Positions 19,917-30,800 of a stretch of 64,000 nucleotides of DNA are shown piece after piece (within the stretch, counting starts at the first letter, position 1; each line of letters opens with the position of its first letter). Source of the stretch: Thelephora terrestris (Eukaryota; Basidiomycota; Agaricomycetes; Thelephorales; Thelephoraceae); assembly GCA_015956445.1 (NCBI GenBank), contig WIUZ02000009.1:682001-746000 (forward strand). Direction: 5' to 3'. The position numbers and the translations under genes were made by a program. A model generated the notes under the pieces. That model ran no database searches. It saw only the letters and a list, made by a program, of their open reading frames with translations, and was not told the DNA's origin.

Positions 19917-20835
19917 ATGGATATTTCTCAATCGATATCGGTCCCGCCGCTACCCAATCTAACCATCATTCCCCTCTCGGCGCAATCCTCGTATCGCACC
20001 GTTGGTTTGGAACCAGAAGATTCCGGAGAAGATTTAACCTCAATCCCCGAGACATTTCTAGCACTCTCTCCGGACAGATTCCCAACGACCACTACGACCT
20101 CAGCAAAACCCCACCGCCCGAAAAGACGTTCCAACAGAGCTGCAAACAGTCGATCCGCAACACCGTGGTCTTCTCGGAATTCCCCGAACTTTCTGAAGAC
20201 GTGCTATTCACATTCACTAGCACTGACAGCAACTCCCGGATGCTGGTGGTCCACGATCCTTTGACCATCCTTGAGATTGCACGAGCTGGGACCGCACTGA
20301 AGCTCGAGGCCCAATTGAATTACCTCTTGCTCAGCGGGTCTCGGTTCACGCTCTTATACCCAAGGACCTGGCCTTTGGTCCCACCGAGCTCCAACATTCC
20401 CGCAATTCCCTTTCGAGACGCAGCCTGGGAGCAGAACCAAGAAGACTTCCGGGCCTACATCTCGAGGGTCAAGAGGTTGTTCCCTCGTTGGGAGGTACTA
20501 CAAGATACCGACCGGTTGGTGAATTCTCTTCTCACGAACCGTACTTCGCCCATCCCACCACAGGCAAGGGCGACCAGAAGAGGGACATGTCGTGGTGGCC
20601 CAAGGTTTCGATCTGGGAAGCAAGTAACCTCAATGTTGGGTGTTGGACCCCGCTCTGTGAACGGTGGTTCCAGAAACGTCTTCAGGGTATTAAGGACGGC
20701 ACGGCCCGACCTCATCCTGCCCCGGTTTGGAGTAAAAACCTGAGGTACGAGAAACACTCAAAGGACTTCTTCAGGAACTGGAAGAACATCGGACGGGGCT
20801 ACCTGATAAATGAGTGTTCAATTGAAAAGATGTAA
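19917..20835 (+). pseudogene. Conserved agaricomycete protein of unknown function, frameshifted
   Basis: I recognise the style of a widespread unnamed mushroom family but cannot name a function. The N-terminus MDISQSISVPPLPNL is in one frame. Near 20175 (tcttctcg then gaattcc) the reading continues one frame over with EFPELSEDVLFTF and HDPLTILEI, and then LNYLLLSGSRFTL. A 59-nt intron at 20519-20577 (GTGAAT to CCAG) leads to the C-terminal signature MSWWPKVSIWEASNLNVG and a basic end, stop 20833-20835. The frameshift could be a real one-base loss or a sequence error. If real, the gene is broken. A frame starting upstream at 19814 covers the middle part but not the expected N-terminus. Confidence 0.55.
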
Positions 20836-21253
20836 CCTTTCTCGTAGTCTCTGGGACACCGCTGACTCGCCCATGTGCTTCTCTCGTTTCGTTGAAATCT
20901 GTGACATCTCAACCCCATCCATTTCAAACAAACTTTTGGTCTACATTGTTCGCATTGCCTTGCCGTTTGACCTAGCCACAGCGTCCTGCGTTCCTCGCCA
21001 ACCGATGAAGCTCCCACCATCCGACAACTGACTTCATCGTAGGCATATTGCCGCATTGTATGATCACATCTCAACTCGAGCTCGACTGCTGGGGTAAGGA
21101 GGTGGAGTACCACGACTTAGAACTGTTGTGCTTGTGTATTGCGAAGGTTTTTGTAAGGATTGATACACCAAATAAAAACGGCTTAGACGATACACACCAC
21201 CCGGGTGCACCGCATAAGGTCGTGCCAGCCAAAGGGAACCACGGCTCCAGATC
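20836..21253. other. Convergent intergenic stretch
   Basis: This 418-bp gap lies between two genes that converge. No gene or repeat is visible. It should hold both polyadenylation regions. Confidence 0.4.
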
Positions 21254-22869
21254 TCAATGTGCTCCGGCCCGCGGTTTCCTCCTGTTCAGCAAGGGAGCAA
21301 GCTTCCCCTCCATCTGGCAACGCCATACGAATTCCTTGATGAATGGTTCGTAGTCGAACGTCCGCTTGATATTCTCCGTCTAACAACCATCGTGAACGAT
21401 AACGCCAAGGGCCGTCAGAAGGCACTTACATTTGCCAACCGAGGCTTTTCGAGCTCGTCTTCGACCGTGGTCTTGACCGAAAGCGCGTTTTCGATACACC
21501 GATTCCATGCGCTGAGCAGCTCCTCCGGCGACATGTTCATGATCTGGAGGTCTCTCGCCATCCTCTGCGCGCCAAAGTCTGGTGCGAAAACCGGAGGGGT
21601 GGGGTTCTGAAACGAAGCTGAGGTCGCGAAAACCTCCTTTGAACTGTTCAGCAACGTAGAGTCGATCTGGTGTCAAATATTACGCATTAACAGTGTTTCC
21701 CGACGGAGGTAAACGAGAAATAACCAGCCTTATCTCCCCACCCACCCGGGTAAGCACTGTTGAGCCGGGTCTCCAGCTTGTCTCGTTCCCTCTTGAGGAG
21801 CTCAAGTTGATCAGATGCCCTGCAAAACTGGTCCTCGACAATCGCGAGCAGGTTGAATCTGATGCTCCCGGTCTCTTCGTCACCCCCACCATATTTGCGC
21901 ATCTTCATCCTCAACACGGGGCGGACAATGTCCATCCAACTTGAGTGAACAGTCGAACCAGATCCTGAAGGTGAAGGGGACGAATGCAACTCCCCAACCT
22001 CGACAGGTCCGGACTTCAACCCGTCCAATTCCCAGACCTTACCTCGGAATGGTATGTAACCGATGAAGTGGTAGGCCTCTTCTTGGTTCGCATCGGTTGC
22101 TTCGGGGTTCATGGGTTTCTTCCTTTTGGCCGCGAGCTTTCGCCGTTTTGCAGGAGGAGCGTTCATTGAGCGTTCAGCTTTCGCGGCATCCTCCAGCGTT
22201 TTGATCGCCAGTACGTTCGTTGCTCCCCGTATATCAGCGGGTCTGTGATAGATTTAGGACATTAGACAGACAGGGACTGGGGTGCGGTGTTGGCGTACCG
22301 AGCAAGGTCGTTATGCGCTTGTCTGATGAAATGGGCATTTGAAACAGCCAGACCCTTCATCTACAGCTGAGAGATTTAGGTAGGCCGTTAGCGAAGGAAT
22401 GAGCGCACGGACGTACGGGGGACGACATCCTTTCCGTCTCGTTCCTGAACACCCTTAACCTCTCCCCGATGTCGACCTCTTCGACGTTCAGAAGGACGTT
22501 CAGGATCGCCATCGATGCACAAGCGTCGTCGCTCAACTGATTCGCGAACCACAGCTTGGCCGAATCATCTTCTCCGTCCTCCAGACCGCATGATTCCTTC
22601 TTCGGCAGCCCATCGCTATCTTTCTTCCACAAGAAACAAAAGACTAAGCCGTGGATCGGATGGAGGTGGTCGGATGCCCATGGTTCTATGTCGTAGAGTT
22701 CGACAACTTGGAGACTCTGCACGCCGAGACTACGGACGAGAGTGGTGAACACGCCGGGGTCAGATTCGATGACGGCGAACGGCCCGCCGATGAGATCGTG
22801 TTCGTCCCTGTCGTTAGAAGTGGCGTTGGGACCCGCAAGGTTGGGAGGGGCGTCGACAGTCGCGTCCAT
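21254..22869 (-). CDS. Ubiquitin carboxyl-terminal hydrolase, UCHL5/UCH37 type (about 466 aa)
   Basis: Five exons read on the minus strand: 22869-22417, 22360-22299, 22242-21705, 21666-21430 and 21364-21254. Exon 1 holds the UCH start (LIGGPFAVIESDPGVFTTL) and the oxyanion glutamine and nucleophile in NQLSDDACAS (Q111, C117). Exon 3 holds the catalytic His in EAYHFIGYIPFRGKVWELDG (about H230) and the Asp 15 residues later (about D245). Exons 4 and 5 hold the C-terminal ULD-like helix (RTFDYEPFIKEF), which in UCHL5 binds the proteasome receptor Rpn13 or the INO80 complex. That extension separates UCHL5 from short UCHs. The enzyme removes ubiquitin from proteasome-bound substrates. The third intron (21667-21704, 38 nt, GTCGGG donor) is unusually short, so that junction is the least certain part. 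Confidence 0.85.
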
Positions 22870-23073
22870 GGCAAAACACGCGTCGCACTGTGATCATTGA
22901 GGATCATCGACAGTGATGGTGAGTCGATCGCCTTCCAGACATAGGTGCCGGAAAGATAGGGAAAACGATCCTGGTTCGGATTGGGTACTGTACAAAACTA
23001 CAACAACAAGCAAGAGCATCGAGGAGAAACCCGTCATATGGTACTGTACATATATGGACCTTCTTCGGACCTT

Positions 23074-24837
23074 CTACATATCATCTTCTTCCACGTACTC
23101 CTCCTCACGGCAATCCACTGTACCAACCCACCGCTTCAACTCCTCCTCTATCTGTACAGGAAGCCACCCCATGCGGACCGTCAACCGTTCAAAGGGAATC
23201 GCCAGCGCATGCTGTAACTTCGCGAGTCCCATGACGGCACTCACGCATTCCACCTCATTATCTTCCATCGGCGGGTGCAAAATCGTGAGCTCCTTGGTGT
23301 GCAGGAACACGATCGGCTTCTCCAAGTCGTTAAGCCATGGACCGTCAAAGAAGTGGGGAAGGAAAACGCATAGATCGCAGCCGCTGATGGTCAACCCGTC
23401 CAAGGGCCCCAATGAACTGAAAAGTTTTCGAATCGTTTGCGCGGTACGCATCTCGTAGTAGGTGTTCGGTACAGCGGCTTCGAATTCAATGCGGAGTCGT
23501 TTGACGTGGGATAGTAGGGGATGATTCTGGATGGTTGTGAGCGCTTGACAGAGAACCTCCCAGCCCATTTCGACGCGGGGCATGGTCAACTCGTCCGCGG
23601 TCGCATCCGTTTCGATAATGTTTAAACCCAGTCTATAGATAGTTGCGTCGGGGGACTGGAAGGTGAGGAAACTTTCGAGGTCATCCATTGAAGATCGTTT
23701 GATCTCGAGCGTGACTTCTTCGATTGGACTTGCCATGGACCGGGGAACAATAGTACTCCAAAAAGCAGGGGTGGGGAATAGCACCAGGCCGTTATTCATG
23801 TCGTCCTCGAACATCTGGTACGTGAGCAGCGTGGACCTCGCGCGAGGACACGATATGTGGGCCGCAATATTGTATACCTGTGCTGCGGGGTCATTGGTTA
23901 CGCGCAGGGAGAAGGTCTCGGCATTTGGAAGGACGACAACCATTTCCTCGGGGACATTCCACGGCGTGAGAGGCGCAGATATCTTCACATCGACGGTTTG
24001 CAACATTGGCGAAGCTTCCAGAAAGTCGAGTAGGTATGAGGCACTATACTCCACTGCCAGCGGCTCTGACGATAGTTCAAACGTGGTGATGTTCGGGAAG
24101 ACAAAATGGCCCAACAAGGAAGGTCTGTCGTGGCAATGGAAGACAAATGCTTCCAGGTCGACAGAACTCTTGAAGAAGGTAGACGAAGGAGGGGTCACAA
24201 CGCCGGGTTGACCGTGCGATCTGGCGATCAGGGGGGAAATGATTTGGAGGGTGCGGAGGGAGAGATCGAATTCAGAAAACGTTATAATGTCCTGCCAGGG
24301 GCAGTATTTGAGCTTGAGATTCCTGATTTGCTGAGCGCGAGGGGAAATCAGTGCAATCGTGCTGCTGGGAATATCGCGATAGGAAATGATATCCAACGCG
24401 GATCCTTTCGCCCGTTCGAGGAGGGTTGATACATACTCCTCGCCCTTTCCAAGGAATAACTGTGACCATAACGCGCCGTGCTTGAGGAAGACCCTGCGCC
24501 AATGACGGCACACCGACGCGACACGGAAATGGACCTTCTGGCAAGGCAGGTGGGTGGGGATGAGGGAAAGGATATCGATCGGGATGCGGTTGACCGGAAT
24601 GAAAGAGTTCCTCCACTCGCGAATTGTTGCCAACGCATGCGAGGCGCCTTGGTCGAGTTGAGAGACCTCCTCCAAAGTCGAGCTGCAGAGGCAATCAGCG
24701 TGTCGCTCTTCGATGGATCTAAAATGGCCTTTTGCAACGTACAGTGGAGAATACGCCACGCGCTTCAACTCTTCGTTGAGAGCGAAGATGAGCTGCGAAA
24801 GAGATAGGCCCCTTCCGGGGTAAGTATGAGCGTTCAT
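23074..24837 (-). CDS. F-box/LRR-like protein, intact divergent member of the duplicated family (about 567 aa)
   Basis: The ATG is the complement of 24835-24837 (MNAHTYPGRGLSLSQLIFAL). A 60-nt intron at 24683-24742 (GTACGT to CTGCAG) is in frame and stop-free but aligns with introns of its paralogues. The F-box core NRIPIDILSLIPTHLPC follows REWRNSF, then RVASVCRHWRRVFLKHGALW and a long leucine-rich region. It is clearly more diverged from the pair at 5915-12763 and 15661-17406 than they are from each other. The C-terminus ends in an acidic EEEYVEEDDM. Its start is head-to-head with the F-box pseudogene at 25085. Confidence 0.8.
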   Translation of the reverse strand: MNAHTYPGRGLSLSQLIFALNEELKRVAYSPLYVAKGHFRSIEERHADCLCSSTLEEVSQLDQGASHALATIREWRNSFIPVNRIPIDILSLIPTHLPCQKVHFRVASVCRHWRRVFLKHGALWSQLFLGKGEEYVSTLLERAKGSALDIISYRDIPSSTIALISPRAQQIRNLKLKYCPWQDIITFSEFDLSLRTLQIISPLIARSHGQPGVVTPPSSTFFKSSVDLEAFVFHCHDRPSLLGHFVFPNITTFELSSEPLAVEYSASYLLDFLEASPMLQTVDVKISAPLTPWNVPEEMVVVLPNAETFSLRVTNDPAAQVYNIAAHISCPRARSTLLTYQMFEDDMNNGLVLFPTPAFWSTIVPRSMASPIEEVTLEIKRSSMDDLESFLTFQSPDATIYRLGLNIIETDATADELTMPRVEMGWEVLCQALTTIQNHPLLSHVKRLRIEFEAAVPNTYYEMRTAQTIRKLFSSLGPLDGLTISGCDLCVFLPHFFDGPWLNDLEKPIVFLHTKELTILHPPMEDNEVECVSAVMGLAKLQHALAIPFERLTVRMGWLPVQIEEELKRWVGTVDCREEEYVEEDDM

Positions 24838-25084
24838 TGGAGAGATGGAGAGCGTGCAAGATCAAGGTGGCCCTTGTACATGAGACTTGTAAGCTGGCCG
24901 TGAAAGAACCGGGCCATTCGGGAAACTCCACCAGGGTGGCTCCTTTACTGTAGTGTGACACCCATTCAGCACAGCCACCTCCGCCGGCACTCACGGGTGC
25001 CTGCGCGCTCGATCAATTTCTTACTCTCCCTGTGAGCTTCAACGACCAGAATCGACTGCATTTTCAACACCCCCCATCCTCTCG
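24838..25084. promoter_or_regulatory. Shared upstream region of two divergent F-box family members
   Basis: These 247 bp separate the ATG of the gene at 23074-24837 from the ATG of the pseudogene at 25085. The bases just upstream of the former resemble those upstream of the broken F-box gene at 4541-4823. I see no clear TATA box. Confidence 0.35.
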
Positions 25085-25571
25085 ATGAGTGCACGGAATT
25101 CTCCTGGAAACTACTTGTCCCTTTCACAGCTCCACTTCGATCTCAGCGAGGGGGGGCCGAAGCGCACTGCGTATTCTCCGTCGTGTGTTGACTACCCCCG
25201 TAGGTCAACCTCTGATCAGGTTTCCCAACCTGACCCGCATGCCACTGCCACGTTTGCGACTATATGCGAATGGAGCAACTCCTTCCTTCCCATACGCCGT
25301 ATCCCGCTAGAGATCCTTTCCCTCATCGCCGCCCTTCAATCCCCCAAAAAGCAGCGCCACTGCGCTAGCTTTGCATGCCGCTACTGGCGCAGGACGTTCC
25401 ATCGATGCGACGGGTTATGGTCCGAGTTGTCGCTCTCGAAGTGGGAGGTTATGTGAAGACTTTGCTCGAACGCGCGAAAGGGCCACGCTAGATATCGTGG
25501 TCGATCTCGGGATTCCCGCCAGAAAGATGGCCTTACTTTCTTCTCCCACCATACAAATCCTCGTGCCATGA
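25085..25571 (+). pseudogene. Decayed F-box family member
   Basis: The start MSARNSPGNYLSLSQLHFDL and the segment IRRIPLEILSLIAALQSP align with the intact F-box genes, including CEWSNSF and YWRRTFHRCDGLW. Near 25440 one base is missing relative to the family (SKWEVM then stop), and the match resumes in another frame as YVKTLLERAKG. Near 25487 a second single-base loss shifts to LDIVVDLGIPARKMALLSS. Homology ends at about 25570, so most of the repeat region is gone. The region around 25890-25935 still resembles the 3' flank of the gene at 23074-24837, which suggests a large internal deletion. Confidence 0.75.
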
Positions 25572-25966
25572 TTCTGTCGGGACGCAGAAATTGGAAAAAT
25601 GAAGCGGCAGCGTTCCCTATTGTACTTAATATGTCGCCTCGCAGATCATCCAAGGCTAGGCCATAGTTCACTCACATGGTCATGGTGTACCGATGATCCG
25701 CTGCACGTAGGCACCTGGATCATTTGTAGGTGAGTTGGATTTCCCATCGTGCATACACCAGAGGCATCTTCCCCAATTGATTGGTCACCCCCAGGATAAA
25801 AATTCTGAAAGTTTGAGAGAGTGACATTCACGTACACAACTCACAACAAATGGCTTCCACAGCGGAATCAATAGCTTGGTGGGTAACCAGTCATATGGTG
25901 CTATATATGGGCATTGTACATATCATCTTACGAGGGAAAATACGGTAGCGCTCACTTGCAGCAGCA

Positions 25967-26400
25967 CTAGCATCGGCCCACAACGGCGCGCCCTGTTTTA
26001 GAAGAACAGGGCCGGGACCTGCGGCCCTGGCCCCAGTGAAGCCGTTTAAACGGACTTCCTGGGAAAAAATCTTTATTTTCGTGATCTGGTCGGTAGACAC
26101 GAACGCAACTTCATAACTTAAATGCTACAGGATGATGGGAATGCTTGTTGTATTACCACTTAGAAAACAGTGCGACAGAACCAACACTCGTTTATGCTGC
26201 CTGGATAGCTTGCCAGCGAAGGAGTCAGATCCAAAGGTGATGCACGTTAACCGGGAACTCGCTTACCTCAGTCAAGCCTTCCGGGTATACCACGTTGGTT
26301 GTTCGAGCATCCTCTTGGTCTTCAGGCAGGAGGATCTTCACGTTCTCACTGCTTGTTGCCCGGGAGAGTGCCACATAGAGTTGCCCGTTGTCGGACCCCT
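25967..26400 (-). mobile_element. Helitron-like remnant: helicase C-terminus and possible 3' end
   Basis: On the minus strand 26400-26267 encodes GQLYVALSRATSSENVKILL, the C-terminal motif VI region of PIF1-type helicases found in Helitrons. It is bounded by a splice acceptor (AATCCAG) and a donor (GTAAGC). About 250 bp further, a hairpin (25991-26011, CCCTGTT stem) precedes CTAG at 25967-25970 followed by T, which is the form of a Helitron 3' terminus. The hairpin is about 20 nt from CTAG, slightly further than usual. I saw no Rep domain or 5' end. It could also be a fragment of a host PIF1 helicase. Confidence 0.5.
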
Positions 26401-26633
26401 GGATTAATCATGATTTATTTACTATTTTTCGCACAATTAATAGTGTACTTACAGCCCAAGCAGGAATATTTTATGGATAATTGTTTATTCATTTGATAAG
26501 ATAAGGACAATAGATAAGATAAGAGATAAGATAAGCCTGGAAAAATCATGGAAAATCATGGAATTCCTTGGAGCCTACTGGAGAACACCGGAACGTATTA
26601 GAAGGTAATGGAACATTCTAGAAGGTGACGGAA

Positions 26634-27755
26634 TGTCACAGATGTGACCACTGGTCACCCAAAGGAACAAGACAGAATGCCATGGAACATGATGGAATGT
26701 TATGGAATAATGTGGAGTGCGTTGGAATGTTCTGGGACATTCTCCTGTAAATTAGTATATATAGACCTCAACCACACTTCTAAGGGACAATCAGTTCACC
26801 CCACAAGGACAGCAGCTCACCCACTACTCAGGGAGAATCACCAACAGCTCAGTCTTCACCTAGACTGAGGCTCTCTTTGCTAGTTTTCCCCCACAACTTT
26901 TCATCTACCCCCTACCCCTTAGGACTGATTGGTTGAGTGATTTTGAGTAATCACATACCACTTCCAGCCTCATCCTCTGTGTGAAGAAGCACTAAGTCAG
27001 AAGTACTGATCAAGCCTAGCACACTTGTGACGTTGGAGTTTTTGGTGTCTGTATTGCTGAAGTCTGATACTTTAGGCAGATAGCCCTCCACTTCAGAAGA
27101 GTGTTTGTCTAGGTAACAGCCAGATTTAGCAGGTACCACAAAGGTCTCCGACATATTCTACGACATATCATTTTATCCCAAGTTTATTTGAAGTTATATT
27201 TGTTTGACGCACTAGACGTCATCTGTAGCAAGTTTAAGGTATCTGACATACCTCTATAAGCTCTACGACATATCTTGTCACTTTTACGACATATCAAGCA
27301 CAGCCTCAGGTGTAAGCGTACACCTTCCTTATTTGGTTTAGCTTCACGACACAGCCTCGACACAGCTTTAGGTACAGCCTAAGGACAGGACTATTACACA
27401 GCATCAAGCACAGCCTCAAGGCCCATCCTTGAGTCAGGAACCCCATTCCTATCAGAACATAGATTCCCACGGTGAAGTTAGGTGTCTAATCAGAGTGTAC
27501 AGAGCCCCTGAGTGATAACATTACTGATTCCCTAGAATAATTACTGAGGGACACACTACTAGTAGATCCCCAGCGAACTCATCAGGACCAAGAGCCGGAA
27601 AGAGGAACCCCGCTCTACCCTGTGGAGTTGTTAGTCGAGTTCATTGACTAATCAACCAGCCTGCTTGGTTTCTATACTCTAGTCTCTAAGCAAACCAAAG
27701 GGTGTTAGTTATCTTCTGTATAGGAAATAACACTACACTCCCCACGAACCCGACA
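26634..27755 (+). repeat. Probable LTR of a Gypsy-type element, with adjoining primer site
   Basis: The right boundary is fairly clear: the LTR-like end ...CCCGACA at 27755 is followed by actggagcccacggcgaggg, a tRNA-like primer site. The left boundary is a guess from the matching start TGTC at 26634, and it may be further left because the text style does not change there. A TATATATAG box lies near 26756. There is no second copy in the window, so the LTR cannot be confirmed by repetition. It lies 106 bp upstream of the gag-protease ORF. Confidence 0.45.
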
Positions 27756-27861
27756 ACTGGAGCCCACGGCGAGGGATTCCAGTAAACAAACCCACATCAC
27801 CCAGGACATCTCATTCACCATTAGACCCTCTTCTACCCTTAATCCCCACCCCACTCACAGT

Positions 27862-30800
27862 ATGACTCGTCTATCAGAGTCAGAAAACGAACACTCCCCC
27901 ATCTTCAGGAATGAAGATCGACACTACTCTGGTTCCTATTTGGAACTGCCCTCCCCCAACAGATCAAGAGCACCCCGAACCTTTGATGGGGAGCCCCACA
28001 GCCTGGAACCTTTCCTGGAGACATATGAGCACCTCTGTGAGCGTTACAGAGTGACCTCATCCAGAGAAAAGTACCAAGGGCTTATTAGATATTGCAGTGA
28101 TAAGGTAGCTCGGAAGCTCCGGAGTTTGCCTTCCCATGCTGAGAGAGATTACCACGATCTCTTGAAGGATTTGGAGTACTACTTTGGAGTCAAAGAAGTA
28201 TGTCTGAACATGGGAAAAATCGATGGATTCACAGCCAAATGGAGACAACGCAAGATGCGTACCTTGGATGAGTTTAAGAAATATCAGCTAGAATTCTGGA
28301 AGCTGGTTGGCCTAGCCAAAGAAAGGAAGAGGATCTCCAACCGAGAGGTTCGCAGATATTTCTGGGAAGGACTGAATTCCTCGTTCAGAAGACAGGCAGA
28401 ATCTCATATGAGGATGGTGAACCCTGAGTTGGATGTTACCATCCCATTTGAAATATCTGACATAGAGAAGGCGGCTAACTCAGTCCTCAACCCCAACAGG
28501 TTTGACCAGCATCTCACTACAAGGACTAGGTACGATTCCTCGGACTCTGAATCTGACTCAGATGAGGATGATGATGAGAAGGAGAAGAAGCACGGATACA
28601 GTTCTGGAGATGAGTCAGACCATGACGTAAAACCCCTTACACAACGGAAGTCACCCATCACCCCACCCAAGACACCTCCCAGGACCAAGAAGGGCAAAGG
28701 GAAAGATGACAAGGAACTTAACAAGCTAGTTGAGAGCATGAGTGGGCTGAAACTCAACGAACCAGACTACCTAGTAAAGTACGTCAATCTTGTCAGGAAC
28801 TACCCAGAGCTCAAAGGCATAATAGAGGCCCCAGTTCAACAAGGCCCAAGCAGATCCTCTTGGCAAGGTGGAACATTCCAGAGAGACCCTCCTCCCCATC
28901 AGAGATTCAACAACCCTCCCCGTCAACAGTTCAATTCCCCTTCCCAACAACGAACCAACCCCAATCCTCAGCAACCAAGTAAACCCCCTCAGAAGAGTTT
29001 TGCTCTGGGAACAGGAGCCAGTGCAATTGGGATTAGTATTACCTGCTATGGTTGTGGACAGCCAGGGCACCATATCAGGTATTGTGAGGAAGTGAACAAG
29101 CTAATCCAGCAAGGGAAAGTTGTGAGAGAACCAAACAGTGGAAGACTCCAACGACCTGACGGCTCACGAATAATCCGGGCTCAAGAAGAAACTTGGGTGC
29201 AGGCAATCCAGCGTGAGGTAGCAGAAGTTCATTTCACACGAATTGGGACATATGAACATGATGAAGACGACGCAGCATGTAATTACATGGAAGTAGAATA
29301 CGAGGAAGAAGACGCTGGGACAGATGCACAAGAGGAACTAGGATGGGCCTCTGGGCAGGTAGGAAATTACCAAGCTTATAGTGCAATAAGGACAGAACAG
29401 GTCAGCAAAGCTCATAGGAAAAACATAGCCCAGGGAAACTTACCTAGCAGTGCCCAAGGGGTGAAGAAACTCCCCAGGGGTGGCAAAGCAAATGGTCTGG
29501 GTAGGAAAGAAGCCCCCATCAAGGTAAGCGTCAATCCTAATGGCCACCAAGGAAGGAACCCCAAAGGAATGGGAACCATGAACATCAACAAGGGCATAGC
29601 TGAGGAGACAGCTGACATACAGGCGGTGCCAATGGACGTCGACAAGACAATCCCCATAAAACCCATAAAGAGCACGAGGAAGGAGCCTACGCATCAACCT
29701 AAACCCAACATCATCAAAGTCGCTAATACTGGGCCTGTGGGAAGAGACAGTTCAGAAATAACCAAGGAAATTCTGAGCACCCCAGTTACCCTAACAGTAC
29801 AGGAGATTGTGAGTAATGCGCCTTCCTTGCGACGAAACCTAGTGAGCGCCATGAGACCACAGCGTGAGGCTTTGGCCCCAGCTCAGGACAAAACAGGTTT
29901 TGTTGGGATTTACGAGGACGATCACTCAGACCCATCTGATGCAGAAATGTCAGAGGAAGAAGAGGGAGAGGAGGAGGAAGAAGAAGCTTACCTCAGTGAA
30001 CAGGTAAAAGAACCCCAGATAACGACGGAGAAGGGAGACTTGTTGAAAGTACCGGTGAGGATAGGAAAAGCACGGATGACTGGAATATTTGACAGTGGAT
30101 CCCAGCTCAACGTCATCAGTCAGAACTTGGCAGAAAAGGCAGGAATACCTTGGTTAGACGCTGAACCGCACCAAATTCAATTATTGTCAGTTGATGGTAA
30201 CCTAACCAGATGTGCAGGAATGGTGCCAATGGCTGAAATAACGATTGAAACTGATGATGGACCAATCTTAACCAGGGGAAACTTGTATGTCAATCCTCGA
30301 GTCGGATTTCAGCTACTCTTGGGAAGACCCTGGGGACGTAGGAATCGGGCTCATCTCATTGAAGACAATGAGGGAACAAGAATAGCATTCCGGACCAAGA
30401 ACGGGTGGCACAACATAACCCCTATCTCTAACCTAAAAAGGCAAGGGACCAATACACCACAGACAGAACGGAAGCAAAGTCCGGCCGAAGTCTATGCCAT
30501 TAGGGAAGCACAGGAAGTACCAGAAACGGATGAAGAAGAAGAGGATGACGACATAGGAAGCAACGTAGCTCATATTGGAGCCCAGGGCCTAGAAGATAGA
30601 GGGAGAGATTTTCCCTACTCACCTGTGGCAATTGGAGAAATGGATCCACCGGAACCAGGACAGAGACGAGAGGTAGAAGAGTCTGACAAGGAAGAAGAAC
30701 AAGGAATGGACGAGTATGAAGTTGGAGCAGCAGAAGAAGAAGAAGCCCAGGGACAGGAACACCCAGGAAATCAGGCAGAGTTAAATACTCAAATTGAGGA

